Origin: an uncultured Desulfotignum sp.
Lineage (GTDB): Bacteria > Desulfobacterota > Desulfobacteria > Desulfobacterales > Desulfobacteraceae
Direction of reading: 5' to 3'
Length of the DNA stretch: 15,866 bases
Assembly: GCA_937951975.1 (NCBI GenBank)
Contig: CALGAJ010000229.1
Span: forward strand, 1 to 15,866
Below, in pieces: positions 7,123 through 14,938 of this stretch; the stretch's first letter is position 1; each line of letters begins with the position of its first letter. The notes below the pieces were generated by a model. It worked only from the letters and a program-made list of their open reading frames with translations. It ran no database searches and had not been told where the DNA came from. Made by a program: the position numbers and the translations under genes.

Positions 7123-8553
7123 ATGTTACAAGATGTGAATACTTTTCAACCCCGGTTGAAAGTCTTTAATAAAAAACAGGCCATGGCCATTCATGATGCG
7201 GCCCTGAAAATACTGGCCACCACCGGATTCCGTATGGAACATGACGGGGTTCTGGAGATGCTTCTGGATCATGGCTGTACGCTGAACAAGGACAACCGGG
7301 TGACCATGCCTGAAGCACTGGTGGACAATGCCGTCATGTCCGCCCCTAAAAAATTTGATATATATGATCAGACCGGCAACCTGGCCATGCCTTTGGAAGG
7401 GGAAAACTTTTTTTTCGGGACCGGGTCTGACACGATTTTTACCATAGACCTGGAAACCGGCGAAAGACGGCGCCCCGTGCTCGCCGATACCGGCAACTTC
7501 GCCCGCCTGGTGGATGCGCTGCCCAACATGGATTTTTCCATGTCCATGGGAAATCCGGAAGACGTGGAAATCGAGGAAATCTATGTGCGGGTGTTTGAAG
7601 AAATGGTGCGCAACAGCAATAAGCCGATCTGTTTTATCGCAGACAGCGGCACGGATATCCGGCAGATTCACGACATTGCCTGCGCGGTGGTGGGCGGAGA
7701 AGAAACCTTGCGCAAAAAACCGTTTCTGTTCAACTATTCCGAAGCCATCAGCCCGCTGCTTTATCCTGAAAACGTCATGGAAAAACTGGTGTTCTGTGCG
7801 GAAAAAGAAATTCCCATCTGTCTGCCCTCAGGGTGCAATGCCGGAGGCGGCGGGCCGGTGACCCTGGCCGGTGCCATGGCCCAGGGCGTTGCGGAAAACC
7901 TGGTGGGACTGGTGATCCATCAACTCTCCAATCCGGGTGCGCCGTTTCTGTTCGCCCCCAATGTATCGGTACTGGACATGAAACACACGGTGGTTTCCTA
8001 TGGATGTGCGGAATGGAGCTTAACCCAGGCGGCATTTGCCGACATGAGAGACGAGATCTACCAGATTCCCATCTGGTCCTTTGCCGGATCCACGGATTCC
8101 AAAGTGATCGATGCCCAGGCAGGCGCGGAAGGCATGCTCTCCATTATCACATCCCTGCTCTCGCGGTGCAATGTGATCCACGATGTGGGATATATTGAAT
8201 CCGGACACACCTCCAGCCTGGAGATGCTCACCCTGTCCGATGAACTGGTGGCCATGGCTAAATTTTTTGCCGAAGGGATTCCCGTAAATGAACAGACCCT
8301 GGCCCTGGATGTGATTGACCGGGTGTCAACCGGCGCAGACAATGCTATTTTTCTCAGCGATCCCCATACGTTCGCTCATTTTCGCACAGCCCATCTGCTG
8401 CCCGAACTCATGGACCGATCCCGGTTTGAATCCTGGGAAAAAGAAGGAAAAACAGACCTGTTCGCCCGGTCCAATGAAAAGGCAAAAGCGTTGCTGTCAT
8501 CCCACAAGGTCAGGAAAACACCTGTGGCGGAAGAAGCTCTGGCCGCCCTGTAG
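7123..8553 (+). CDS. MttB-family (trimethylamine methyltransferase-like) corrinoid methyltransferase, first copy
   Basis: 476 residues. MttB-superfamily TIM-barrel enzymes transfer a methyl group from a methylated amine, often a quaternary amine in the non-pyrrolysine members, to the cobalt of a corrinoid protein. Typical segments: AIHDAALKILATTGF (22-36), GTGSDTIFTIDLETGERR (99-116), NPGAPFLFAPN (270-280), STDSKVIDAQAGAEG (323-337), HDVGYIESGHTSSLEML (353-369) and ESWEKEGKTD (436-445). No in-frame TAG interrupts the barrel, so it is not a pyrrolysine enzyme; TAG is the terminal stop and the downstream frame shows no protein-like continuation. The ATG at 7123 is chosen because GGGAGAAA sits just upstream; the in-frame ATG at 7108 overlaps that Shine-Dalgarno. 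No corrinoid protein or corrinoid:THF methyltransferase is in the window. The substrate cannot be named from sequence. Confidence 0.9.
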   Translation: MLQDVNTFQPRLKVFNKKQAMAIHDAALKILATTGFRMEHDGVLEMLLDHGCTLNKDNRVTMPEALVDNAVMSAPKKFDIYDQTGNLAMPLEGENFFFGTGSDTIFTIDLETGERRRPVLADTGNFARLVDALPNMDFSMSMGNPEDVEIEEIYVRVFEEMVRNSNKPICFIADSGTDIRQIHDIACAVVGGEETLRKKPFLFNYSEAISPLLYPENVMEKLVFCAEKEIPICLPSGCNAGGGGPVTLAGAMAQGVAENLVGLVIHQLSNPGAPFLFAPNVSVLDMKHTVVSYGCAEWSLTQAAFADMRDEIYQIPIWSFAGSTDSKVIDAQAGAEGMLSIITSLLSRCNVIHDVGYIESGHTSSLEMLTLSDELVAMAKFFAEGIPVNEQTLALDVIDRVSTGADNAIFLSDPHTFAHFRTAHLLPELMDRSRFESWEKEGKTDLFARSNEKAKALLSSHKVRKTPVAEEALAAL

Positions 8554-8600
8554 CCGCTGCTGTTGATTTCAAGTTGTTTGGTTATTTTACATGCAACGCC

Positions 8601-8654
8601 GCACAGACCGGATGGATACGATCTGTTTTATTCATCCGGTCTGTGCTGTTTTTC
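8601..8654 (+). terminator. Intrinsic terminator after the methyltransferase-mttB-like operon
   Basis: A perfect 14-bp stem, GCACAGACCGGATG (8601-8614) with its complement at 8633-8646, has an 18-nt loop and is followed by TGTTTTTC. The right arm lies inside the last codons of the convergent giant gene (stop at 8628). Only the plus-strand side has a T-run, so it mainly serves the rightward operon. Confidence 0.8.
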
Positions 8655-11600
8655 AGGCCCTGCTTCGGCGGGATTGAAAAATTTCATGGCCGCCCCCAGC
8701 AGGCTGACGACCACCGGCAGCAGATAATCGGATATGGTTCCGGATTCGCCATGTTTATCCAATGGGCCGGGCACCATGACAATATGGCTCAACGGATATT
8801 TTTTTAAATTGGCCAGCCGGGCATCTCCGGCAAATCCCTGCTGAGTGATGACCACCATTCTCGCATACCGGGAACCAAACGTGGCCAGTTCATCCAACGC
8901 CGCATCAAAATTCACCTCACTGGTGGCGTCAATAATGATCAGGCAGTCATTGTCTGTATCATACGCCGGTCTGAGTACCGGCAGATACCACTGCTCATCC
9001 ACATAAAACGGCAGCACCGCTTCCGGCGAAAACAGCATGGGCGTGCGGGATAAAAATGCATCCACCGATGCCCCGCCCAGATACCGCTTTTCCCATGCCT
9101 GAACCTGTTTCTCCCCATGATTTTTAACCATACGGGCCCGGGATTCCAGTTTTTGATATTTTTCCTGCACCTGACAATCCACCAGAACCAGATGGGAATA
9201 GGCGGAAACCCCGAATGGATCACTTTCCATGCCCCGGGACTTGGCTGCGGCAAATGCAATTTTCCAGGCAATGCAGTTGCCCCGCATCCCGGTCAGAAAT
9301 AATTGTTTCTTATAACTTTGATTTTCATGAAGGATCTGCTGAATGCTGCGGTGCAGGGCACTGTCCGCCAGCAGGGTCTGAATGATCGGCAGCAATGTCC
9401 TGAAATGCGAGAGAAACCGGCCGGCGCGGCCGGAGAACTTATATGACATGATTTTTGCAAAAAACAGGGATAACGCCACATACGTCTGCTCATAACGGCA
9501 AAACAGATCCGGGTGTTTTAAATAAAATTCCTGTAAAAGCACTTTCTGATTTTTCTTTTCGGAAATGACGGTGTTTTCCGGGCCGATCCATACCATGTTT
9601 TTATGCGGGCGGTCAAATACCGCAGACATCCGGTCCGCTGCCGGTGTTTGAGACGCCACCACCACCATCAGACTGTCTCCCAAAGTGACCCCTTTGAGTT
9701 TTTCGGCAAATTCCACCTGAATGGGAATTCCCAGAAACGGTTCCCACAGTCGGGCCAGATTCATGCATCCGGCTTCCGCCTGCTTGTCCATGGGAACAAA
9801 AATCAATACTCCGTCCTCGGCCAGATTTGTAAAAATCAGGTCTGCCAGCCCGGCCAGCAAAGTGTCTCTGGATCGGTTTTCAGGCAGAGAGAACATCGCG
9901 GTAAATGCATCCGGTTCATTCAGAATATGCCCAAGTGTCAGCAGATCCTGATAAAACCGTTTTTCAACCGGATCCGATGCCAGGGTTATCCAGCACAGGG
10001 ACCCGGACCGGGGTACTACCGGATACATTCCAAATCCCAGATTGTCCTGCTTTTGATCCATGTCATCCAGGATATCCGACGATGATCGGTCTTTACCGTT
10101 CCGGGTCCGGCCGGCGGTCACGGATTTGGCCATGTTCCGGGGCATTTCATTGGACAGCCGGCCATGGGCCTGGCCAAAATAAAACCCCAGCAGAAACAGG
10201 AGTGACAGATCCAACAACGGTTGAAAATGGTCCGGGAGTTTGGGCACCAGGATCACCTGCTGGGCAAACCGCTGGATCTCTTCCAGTTCCCGGTTCGGAT
10301 ACGTGACCGCAAAAAATGTCCGGCCGGTGTCATGCAGGGCCGCCATAAACCGGACCGCCTCCTCCAGACGGTTCCGGCTCGTGGCCAGCACCAGCACGAA
10401 CTCGTCTTCAGCCGCAGGAATGTTCAGGAACAGGTCCTGTTCCGAATAATCCACCGCAGCTCCCAGAGAAGTCCAGGCATTGAGTTCCAGGTTCAACGCC
10501 CCGATTCTGGCACTTCCCACATCGTGAAACGCATCCACAACATAATGCAGCACCGAGCCAGGGGAAACAGTGACAATCTCTTTACAGAACCGGGTCACAT
10601 CCGGATTTTTGAGCAGATCGTCCAGATGACCGGGCACCGGAAGGATCTCTTTGACCCGTTCGATCACGGCAGCCTGGGTTCCGGGGGTGGCAAGGCAGAG
10701 GGACAAACAGAACAAATCCAGGGTCAGCAGCATGCACAGCGCACTTTTCAAGGGGGCCACCGTCACCTCTTCACCGCTGTACACCGGAATGACACCGGCA
10801 CTTTTTCTCACCACCAGGGCCATGTCGGAAAACGGTTTTTCCGTGATGCCCACCATGAGAACATGATGCTTGAGCAATACCCCGGCAAAGTCGATCATAT
10901 CCGAAGTCGTGCCGGACCAGGAGACCATGACGACCAGGTCCCGGTCCGGATTGATGGCGGTTCTCACATCGGTGAAATCCTGGGGAGCGGCCACCAGGAG
11001 ATTGACTGTGGGAAAAAACGGCTCCATGGTTTTTTCTGCAATTTCCGCCACCATATAGCTGAATCCCGTGCCCACCAGAATGATCCGGTTCAGATTTGCC
11101 AGGTGGCTGCCGAACCGCCTTTCCAGAAGGCGGTGGCGGATATCGAACCTGGGCAGACACTGCTCGGTATCCGCATATCGGTTCAGAATATCCCCCATCA
11201 GACCCGGAATTTCAAACAAGTGCTCCTCATAAAACGTTTTGCCGAAATCTTTTTGAAACGAGACCGGGGTAATCCAGGTTTGTTCGGGTCGGATATCGGA
11301 CCGGATCCGGCCGGAAAAATCCTGAATTTGCAGATGCCGCATCACTGCATCTTTACCGGCGATGGTCTGAATCCGGGCAAAAATTTCAGGTTGATCCAGC
11401 GCATAGATATCCACCAGAAACGGTTTGAGCAGTTCCTGTTTGGCTTTTCTGAACCAGGTTTTTTCCGGCCGGGAATCGATTCCTGAAAAATCGGATTCCA
11501 CGGTCATGGATTTTTTTGAATGTGCTGTCATCAGCTTGAACAGCTTCATCCGGGTGGACCGGATCAGGGTCTGGGGAAACAGTCCCAAAGCGGCATTGAT

Positions 11601-13196
11601 ATCCGAGACCACCATGAAATCGGATGTGTCCCGACGCTTGACAATATATACCGGCCGGTGATGGGCCGCCACAAACAACCGGTCCGGGGACACCCGGCTG
11701 ATACCGGATACGGCAAACTGCCCGCCGGACCGGATCATGGTCTGCACCGACCGGATGAATGCCATTTCATCGATGTCATGAATGTTTTTTTTGCTCAGCG
11801 TCTTGAAAATGGTATAATCAATGGACTGGCTGCAGATGGACAATTCCTCCAGTCCCAGCCGATGCTGGTCTTCAATGGTTCTGTACCGCTGATTTTCCTG
11901 CCAGGCGGTCTCAAAATAATGTCCCCAGAGCATGGCAAACAATTCCGTGGAATTGTCCGTACGCAACCGGATGTTTGCCACCTGGGTGACATACTGGTGG
12001 ACCCGGGACTCCACTTCTGAATCAAACTGGCCGTTGAGCACCACGGCCCGGACCTCCTGACGATCCATGAAGGGATGGGCGTTGCGCACGGAAATGGCGG
12101 ACTGCAAGGCCCACCGGCCCTGCCCGATCACCGGCTGAACCATGGACAAAAGCAGGAGCGGGTGAGTGGGGCCGGGGACATGGCCCCCAGGCAGGTACGG
12201 GCCGCCCGGGACTGCCCGGGCCCGGGACATGTAGATTTTTGTCTGATAATGAGATAGGACAGCGGCGGCTGCCAGGCCATAGACATTGCAGGTGCACTCG
12301 ATTCGATAAAGGATCTGCCAGTGCCGCACCGGCCGATCCGTGTGGACGGTCCAGAAACTTTCAAAAATCTGCTGGATATTTTCTCCCGCCTCCGGGGTCA
12401 GGCCGTTGATAACCCAGGCGTCCAGGTATCTGAACAGATGGGCAATACCGTCTGTGGTATAGTCGGCCGGCAGGATGACCCGGACATTGCGCAGAAAATG
12501 CCAGACATGTTTTCTGGCAAACGGATTTTTCTGCCCCTGTTTGCCGGCCACCCGCCGGGGGCGTACCGGGGCTTGATCATAGGCGTACCGATTGAAAATG
12601 ATCTGAAACTCATGAAACAGGTCTGACCGGTCCACCGCCAGGGAGCCTGATTTTTCCGCCGCATCCACCTGAACGGCCAGTTCGTTTCTGATCAGTTTTT
12701 CCACAACCGCCATGGGCAGATCATAGTCCTTGATCAGCCAGTCCATTGTCTCGGTGAGGACCCTGGGGGAATCAATGGTAATGGTTTTTCTGATCTGCGG
12801 ATCCCCGCAGGTTCCGGGCATAACCTGGACAGGGGCCTGCAGGTCCGTCATTTTCAACCAGGTGGGAAACGATTCGGTTTCCTGGAAAGAAAGCCCTTCA
12901 TGGGTCAGCAGCCGCTTCTGAAACCGGGCGATGTAACCGGCCTGGCTGTCTGTATTGTCTGCCATGAATGCCCCGGCCTGCAGGTCGGTTTCTTCGAACA
13001 CCGGATCACGCATGAGCCGGTCGATCAGGTTTTCCACCGACCCCAGGGCACGCCGGATTTTCAGCGGTTCCAGGTCACTGCCGATAAATCCAATACCGGT
13101 GCTGTCCGGTGCCCGGTATATAATAGCCCACATACCGGTCAAAATACGGGTCAACCGATTCTGGGCATTGCCGTAATAGACCACAATCCCGCACAT
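8628..13196 (-). CDS. Giant GlmS-like protein: split class II amidotransferase plus two SIS pairs
   Basis: 1522 residues, versus about 610 for GlmS (glutamine:fructose-6-phosphate aminotransferase). MCGIV places Cys2 as the Ntn nucleophile after Met removal, and YRAPDSTG (27-34) matches GlmS YRGYDSAG. An insert of about 290 residues follows, and the amidotransferase resumes at GQGRWAL (358-364); R361, N388-G389 and D414 match GlmS glutamine-site Arg73, Asn98-Gly99 and Asp123. SIS1 (about 690-830) keeps SWSGTT (759-764) against SQSGET. SIS2 (about 865-1010) ends in MPRNMAKSVT, with K1024 at the position of Lys603. By eye, GlmS Lys485, Glu488 and His504 are not retained in SIS2, so ordinary isomerase activity is doubtful. 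Residues about 1055-1505 look like a second, degenerate SIS pair. Ammonia release from glutamine is likely; the acceptor is unknown. AGGAAAA precedes the ATG, and the gene lies 85 nt after an mttB-like gene. Confidence 0.8.
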   Translation of the reverse strand: MCGIVVYYGNAQNRLTRILTGMWAIIYRAPDSTGIGFIGSDLEPLKIRRALGSVENLIDRLMRDPVFEETDLQAGAFMADNTDSQAGYIARFQKRLLTHEGLSFQETESFPTWLKMTDLQAPVQVMPGTCGDPQIRKTITIDSPRVLTETMDWLIKDYDLPMAVVEKLIRNELAVQVDAAEKSGSLAVDRSDLFHEFQIIFNRYAYDQAPVRPRRVAGKQGQKNPFARKHVWHFLRNVRVILPADYTTDGIAHLFRYLDAWVINGLTPEAGENIQQIFESFWTVHTDRPVRHWQILYRIECTCNVYGLAAAAVLSHYQTKIYMSRARAVPGGPYLPGGHVPGPTHPLLLLSMVQPVIGQGRWALQSAISVRNAHPFMDRQEVRAVVLNGQFDSEVESRVHQYVTQVANIRLRTDNSTELFAMLWGHYFETAWQENQRYRTIEDQHRLGLEELSICSQSIDYTIFKTLSKKNIHDIDEMAFIRSVQTMIRSGGQFAVSGISRVSPDRLFVAAHHRPVYIVKRRDTSDFMVVSDINAALGLFPQTLIRSTRMKLFKLMTAHSKKSMTVESDFSGIDSRPEKTWFRKAKQELLKPFLVDIYALDQPEIFARIQTIAGKDAVMRHLQIQDFSGRIRSDIRPEQTWITPVSFQKDFGKTFYEEHLFEIPGLMGDILNRYADTEQCLPRFDIRHRLLERRFGSHLANLNRIILVGTGFSYMVAEIAEKTMEPFFPTVNLLVAAPQDFTDVRTAINPDRDLVVMVSWSGTTSDMIDFAGVLLKHHVLMVGITEKPFSDMALVVRKSAGVIPVYSGEEVTVAPLKSALCMLLTLDLFCLSLCLATPGTQAAVIERVKEILPVPGHLDDLLKNPDVTRFCKEIVTVSPGSVLHYVVDAFHDVGSARIGALNLELNAWTSLGAAVDYSEQDLFLNIPAAEDEFVLVLATSRNRLEEAVRFMAALHDTGRTFFAVTYPNRELEEIQRFAQQVILVPKLPDHFQPLLDLSLLFLLGFYFGQAHGRLSNEMPRNMAKSVTAGRTRNGKDRSSSDILDDMDQKQDNLGFGMYPVVPRSGSLCWITLASDPVEKRFYQDLLTLGHILNEPDAFTAMFSLPENRSRDTLLAGLADLIFTNLAEDGVLIFVPMDKQAEAGCMNLARLWEPFLGIPIQVEFAEKLKGVTLGDSLMVVVASQTPAADRMSAVFDRPHKNMVWIGPENTVISEKKNQKVLLQEFYLKHPDLFCRYEQTYVALSLFFAKIMSYKFSGRAGRFLSHFRTLLPIIQTLLADSALHRSIQQILHENQSYKKQLFLTGMRGNCIAWKIAFAAAKSRGMESDPFGVSAYSHLVLVDCQVQEKYQKLESRARMVKNHGEKQVQAWEKRYLGGASVDAFLSRTPMLFSPEAVLPFYVDEQWYLPVLRPAYDTDNDCLIIIDATSEVNFDAALDELATFGSRYARMVVITQQGFAGDARLANLKKYPLSHIVMVPGPLDKHGESGTISDYLLPVVVSLLGAAMKFFNPAEAGPEKQHRPDE

Positions 13197-13281
13197 GTTC
13201 GTTTTCCTATGGAGTGATTACCCAATGCTGCCCATCTGATTTACCGGACTTTTACATGCTTTTATATAATTCTTCAACCCA

Positions 13282-14742
13282 TCAATGCTGTTCCGGCACC
13301 AGAATATTGAATTTCTCCCGGATCACCGCATCCACCTCCGCCGGAATGTAGGCGGTTTTATTGGCCAGCAGTTTTCTGGCAATGCCCAGAGCCCGCTGCC
13401 GGGCATCCATGGCGCCTTCCTTTTCCCAGCGGTCCCGGTTTTTCCGGTCCGTCACACCATTGCCGCTGAAATATTCGCTGCGGATATGTTTCATGGTGTG
13501 GGGGGCGGTCATGAAATTACCGGCCGGTCCGATACTGTCGATGACTTCCAGGGCCAGATGCTCTTCATCCACGTCAATGCCGTTCAAAACTTTACAGCAG
13601 TTGCCGATGATCTCATCATCGATGACAAACTGCTCGTGGGCGATAGTGAGCATGGATTCCAGCATGCCCGCACTGTGATGGATGTAGTTGGCGCCGCCCA
13701 TGGATGCCAGCACCGAGGTCAGGGCTTTTTCATACCCGGCCTGGGCATCCGGCACCTTGGCGTCGGACAGGCCCGAAGAGTTGTAGTTGGGCACTTTGAT
13801 ATGCCGGGACATCTGGTGGATGGCCGCATTCATCATGCCGCACTCCACAGCCCCGCCGCAGTATCCCATGGTGGCCAGGTTGGCCATGCCCGGAATCCCG
13901 CCGTACAGCAGCGGCGCCCCCGGGTTGGTCATCTGGCAGAGGGTGATGCCGGCCAGTTCTTCGGCATGGAGCTGGGCCAGGGTGCCGGCCATGGTCAACG
14001 GCGAGGTGGACCCGGCCATGGGCGCGGAAGACAGGGCCACGGGGATCTTGTGCCGCACCGCTTCCTGCATGATTTTGGTGGACTGGGTGCACAGCTTGAG
14101 CGGACTGATGGCAAAGGAGGTGATCACGGAAATGATGGGACGTTTTGCCAGCTTTTCTTTGCCTCCCGCGATCATGGCCGCCATCTCCATGACCTGATGA
14201 AGGCCCTCCTCGTTATTCACCCCGGACATGACATGCTTGCCGGACGCGGACAGGCAGGCGTAAAACATGTTGATGTCATAGTCTTTTTCATCGATGTCCG
14301 TGGGGATGCACGGCCTTACCAGAAAATGGATGTGCTTGAGCTGATCCACCAGCCGGGACACCTTGTGCAGGTCATCCAGGGTAGTGGCACGGACCTCTCC
14401 GGTGTCCGGATCCAGGATCTTGATGGCGGCCCCGCCCGTGCCTAAGTGGACCCGGTCTTCGGTCAGATTCAGGTCATATTCGGGGTTCTGTCCGCAGAGT
14501 ATCACCTTTTCCGGGGCTTTTTCCACCCAGGTGGTGACCAGATCTTCAGGAAACCGAATCCGTTTTTTGTCCCGGTCCACAGAGGCCCCGTTTTTCTCCA
14601 GCATGGCCACGGTATCATCCAGGCCCGATTCATAGGTGATGCCGGTTTTTTCCAGGATGGTCAATGCGGCATGATGGATGGTTTGAATCTGTTTTTCGGA
14701 CAACGGCTGATACTGCCCGCCCTGCAATCCCATTAAATTCAT
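13282..14742 (-). CDS. MttB-family corrinoid methyltransferase, second copy
   Basis: 486 residues from the ATG at 14742, which is preceded by GTGAGGAGAAAACA; an in-frame upstream ATG at 14790 lies near the likely transcription start and lacks such a site. Family segments: HHAALTILEKTGITYESG (23-40), GTGGAAIKILDPDTGEVR (101-118), NPGAPLLYGGIPGM (273-286), GLSDAKVPDAQAGYEKAL (324-341) and DRWEKEGAMDAR (437-448). No in-frame TAG is present, so it is a non-pyrrolysine member of the group that includes glycine-betaine and related quaternary-amine demethylases. It is clearly diverged from the first copy at 7123-8553 (for example AGSTSPLTMAGT here versus AGGGGPVTLAGA there), so the substrates probably differ. 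The giant GlmS-like gene follows 85 nt downstream on the same strand, and a divergent RpiR-type regulator lies upstream. No cognate corrinoid protein is in the window. Confidence 0.92.
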   Translation of the reverse strand: MNLMGLQGGQYQPLSEKQIQTIHHAALTILEKTGITYESGLDDTVAMLEKNGASVDRDKKRIRFPEDLVTTWVEKAPEKVILCGQNPEYDLNLTEDRVHLGTGGAAIKILDPDTGEVRATTLDDLHKVSRLVDQLKHIHFLVRPCIPTDIDEKDYDINMFYACLSASGKHVMSGVNNEEGLHQVMEMAAMIAGGKEKLAKRPIISVITSFAISPLKLCTQSTKIMQEAVRHKIPVALSSAPMAGSTSPLTMAGTLAQLHAEELAGITLCQMTNPGAPLLYGGIPGMANLATMGYCGGAVECGMMNAAIHQMSRHIKVPNYNSSGLSDAKVPDAQAGYEKALTSVLASMGGANYIHHSAGMLESMLTIAHEQFVIDDEIIGNCCKVLNGIDVDEEHLALEVIDSIGPAGNFMTAPHTMKHIRSEYFSGNGVTDRKNRDRWEKEGAMDARQRALGIARKLLANKTAYIPAEVDAVIREKFNILVPEQH

Positions 14743-14807
14743 TGTTTTCTCCTCACGTTTATACGGTTGCCTTTGTTTTTTGACAGTCATGCACTTCCTT
14801 ATTTTTC

Positions 14808-14836
14808 GTTATGTCACGGCATGGCGAGCCTGTCAA
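14808..14836 (-). promoter_or_regulatory. Promoter of the second mttB-like gene
   Basis: On the minus strand TTGACA (14831-14836) and CATAAC (14808-14813) are separated by exactly 17 bases, placing transcription start near 14801 and giving a leader of about 60 nt. The -35 box merges into the repeated motif at 14831-14854, so a bound regulator would touch polymerase directly. Confidence 0.6.
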
Positions 14837-14900
14837 CAAAAGTGTAACAAAAACCATCTTTTTTTTATTGTTCTTGTAAAATTTGATTGTTTTTGTTACA
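14831..14900. promoter_or_regulatory. Likely operator array for the RpiR-type regulator
   Basis: TGTAACAAAAAC (14843-14854) and its exact complement GTTTTTGTTACA (14889-14900) form a 12-bp perfect inverted repeat, centres 46 bp apart. A near copy in direct orientation, TGTCAACAAAAG (14831-14842), abuts the first and contains the complement of the mttB-like -35 box. The arrangement, between the regulator and its presumed target, suggests cooperative binding or looping. Confidence 0.55.
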
Positions 14901-14902
14901 TA

Positions 14903-14916
14903 TTTATCCGGATAAA
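14903..14916. repeat. 14-bp perfect palindrome upstream of the rpiR-like gene
   Basis: TTTATCCGGATAAA is fully self-complementary and lies 22 bases before the ATG at 14939. Its sequence differs from the TGTAACAAAAAC motif, so it may bind a second protein or serve autoregulation of the rpiR-like gene. Confidence 0.4.
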
Positions 14917-14938
14917 CCGTGTGGTACCGTATGGAATA

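Noticed and set aside
8551..8553. TAG at the end of the first mttB-like gene as a possible pyrrolysine codon
   Set aside because: It comes after the complete MttB-type C-terminus; the continued frame is short and has no homology to the family, and a terminator follows at once.
10221..11486. A 421-codon open frame on the plus strand opposite the giant gene
   Set aside because: It is a shadow of the GC-rich minus-strand gene: it is rich in His, Arg, Gly and Gln, has no recognisable motif, and lies antisense to well-conserved SIS and amidotransferase coding sequence.
8628..13196. Annotating the giant gene simply as glmS
   Set aside because: It is two and a half times the normal length, with a split amidotransferase, an apparently altered isomerase site and an extra SIS pair; the housekeeping function is not supported.
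13285..14445. A 386-codon open frame on the plus strand opposite the second mttB-like gene
   Set aside because: It is antisense to a clear MttB-family protein and its translation is low-complexity His/Gly/Gln-rich sequence without domain features.
14780..14938. N-terminal extension of the RpiR-type regulator to the first ATG of the open frame
   Set aside because: The extra 53 codons run through the inverted repeats and the divergent promoter, give Phe/Cys/Ile-rich sequence unlike RpiR proteins, and the family HTH starts well after 14939.
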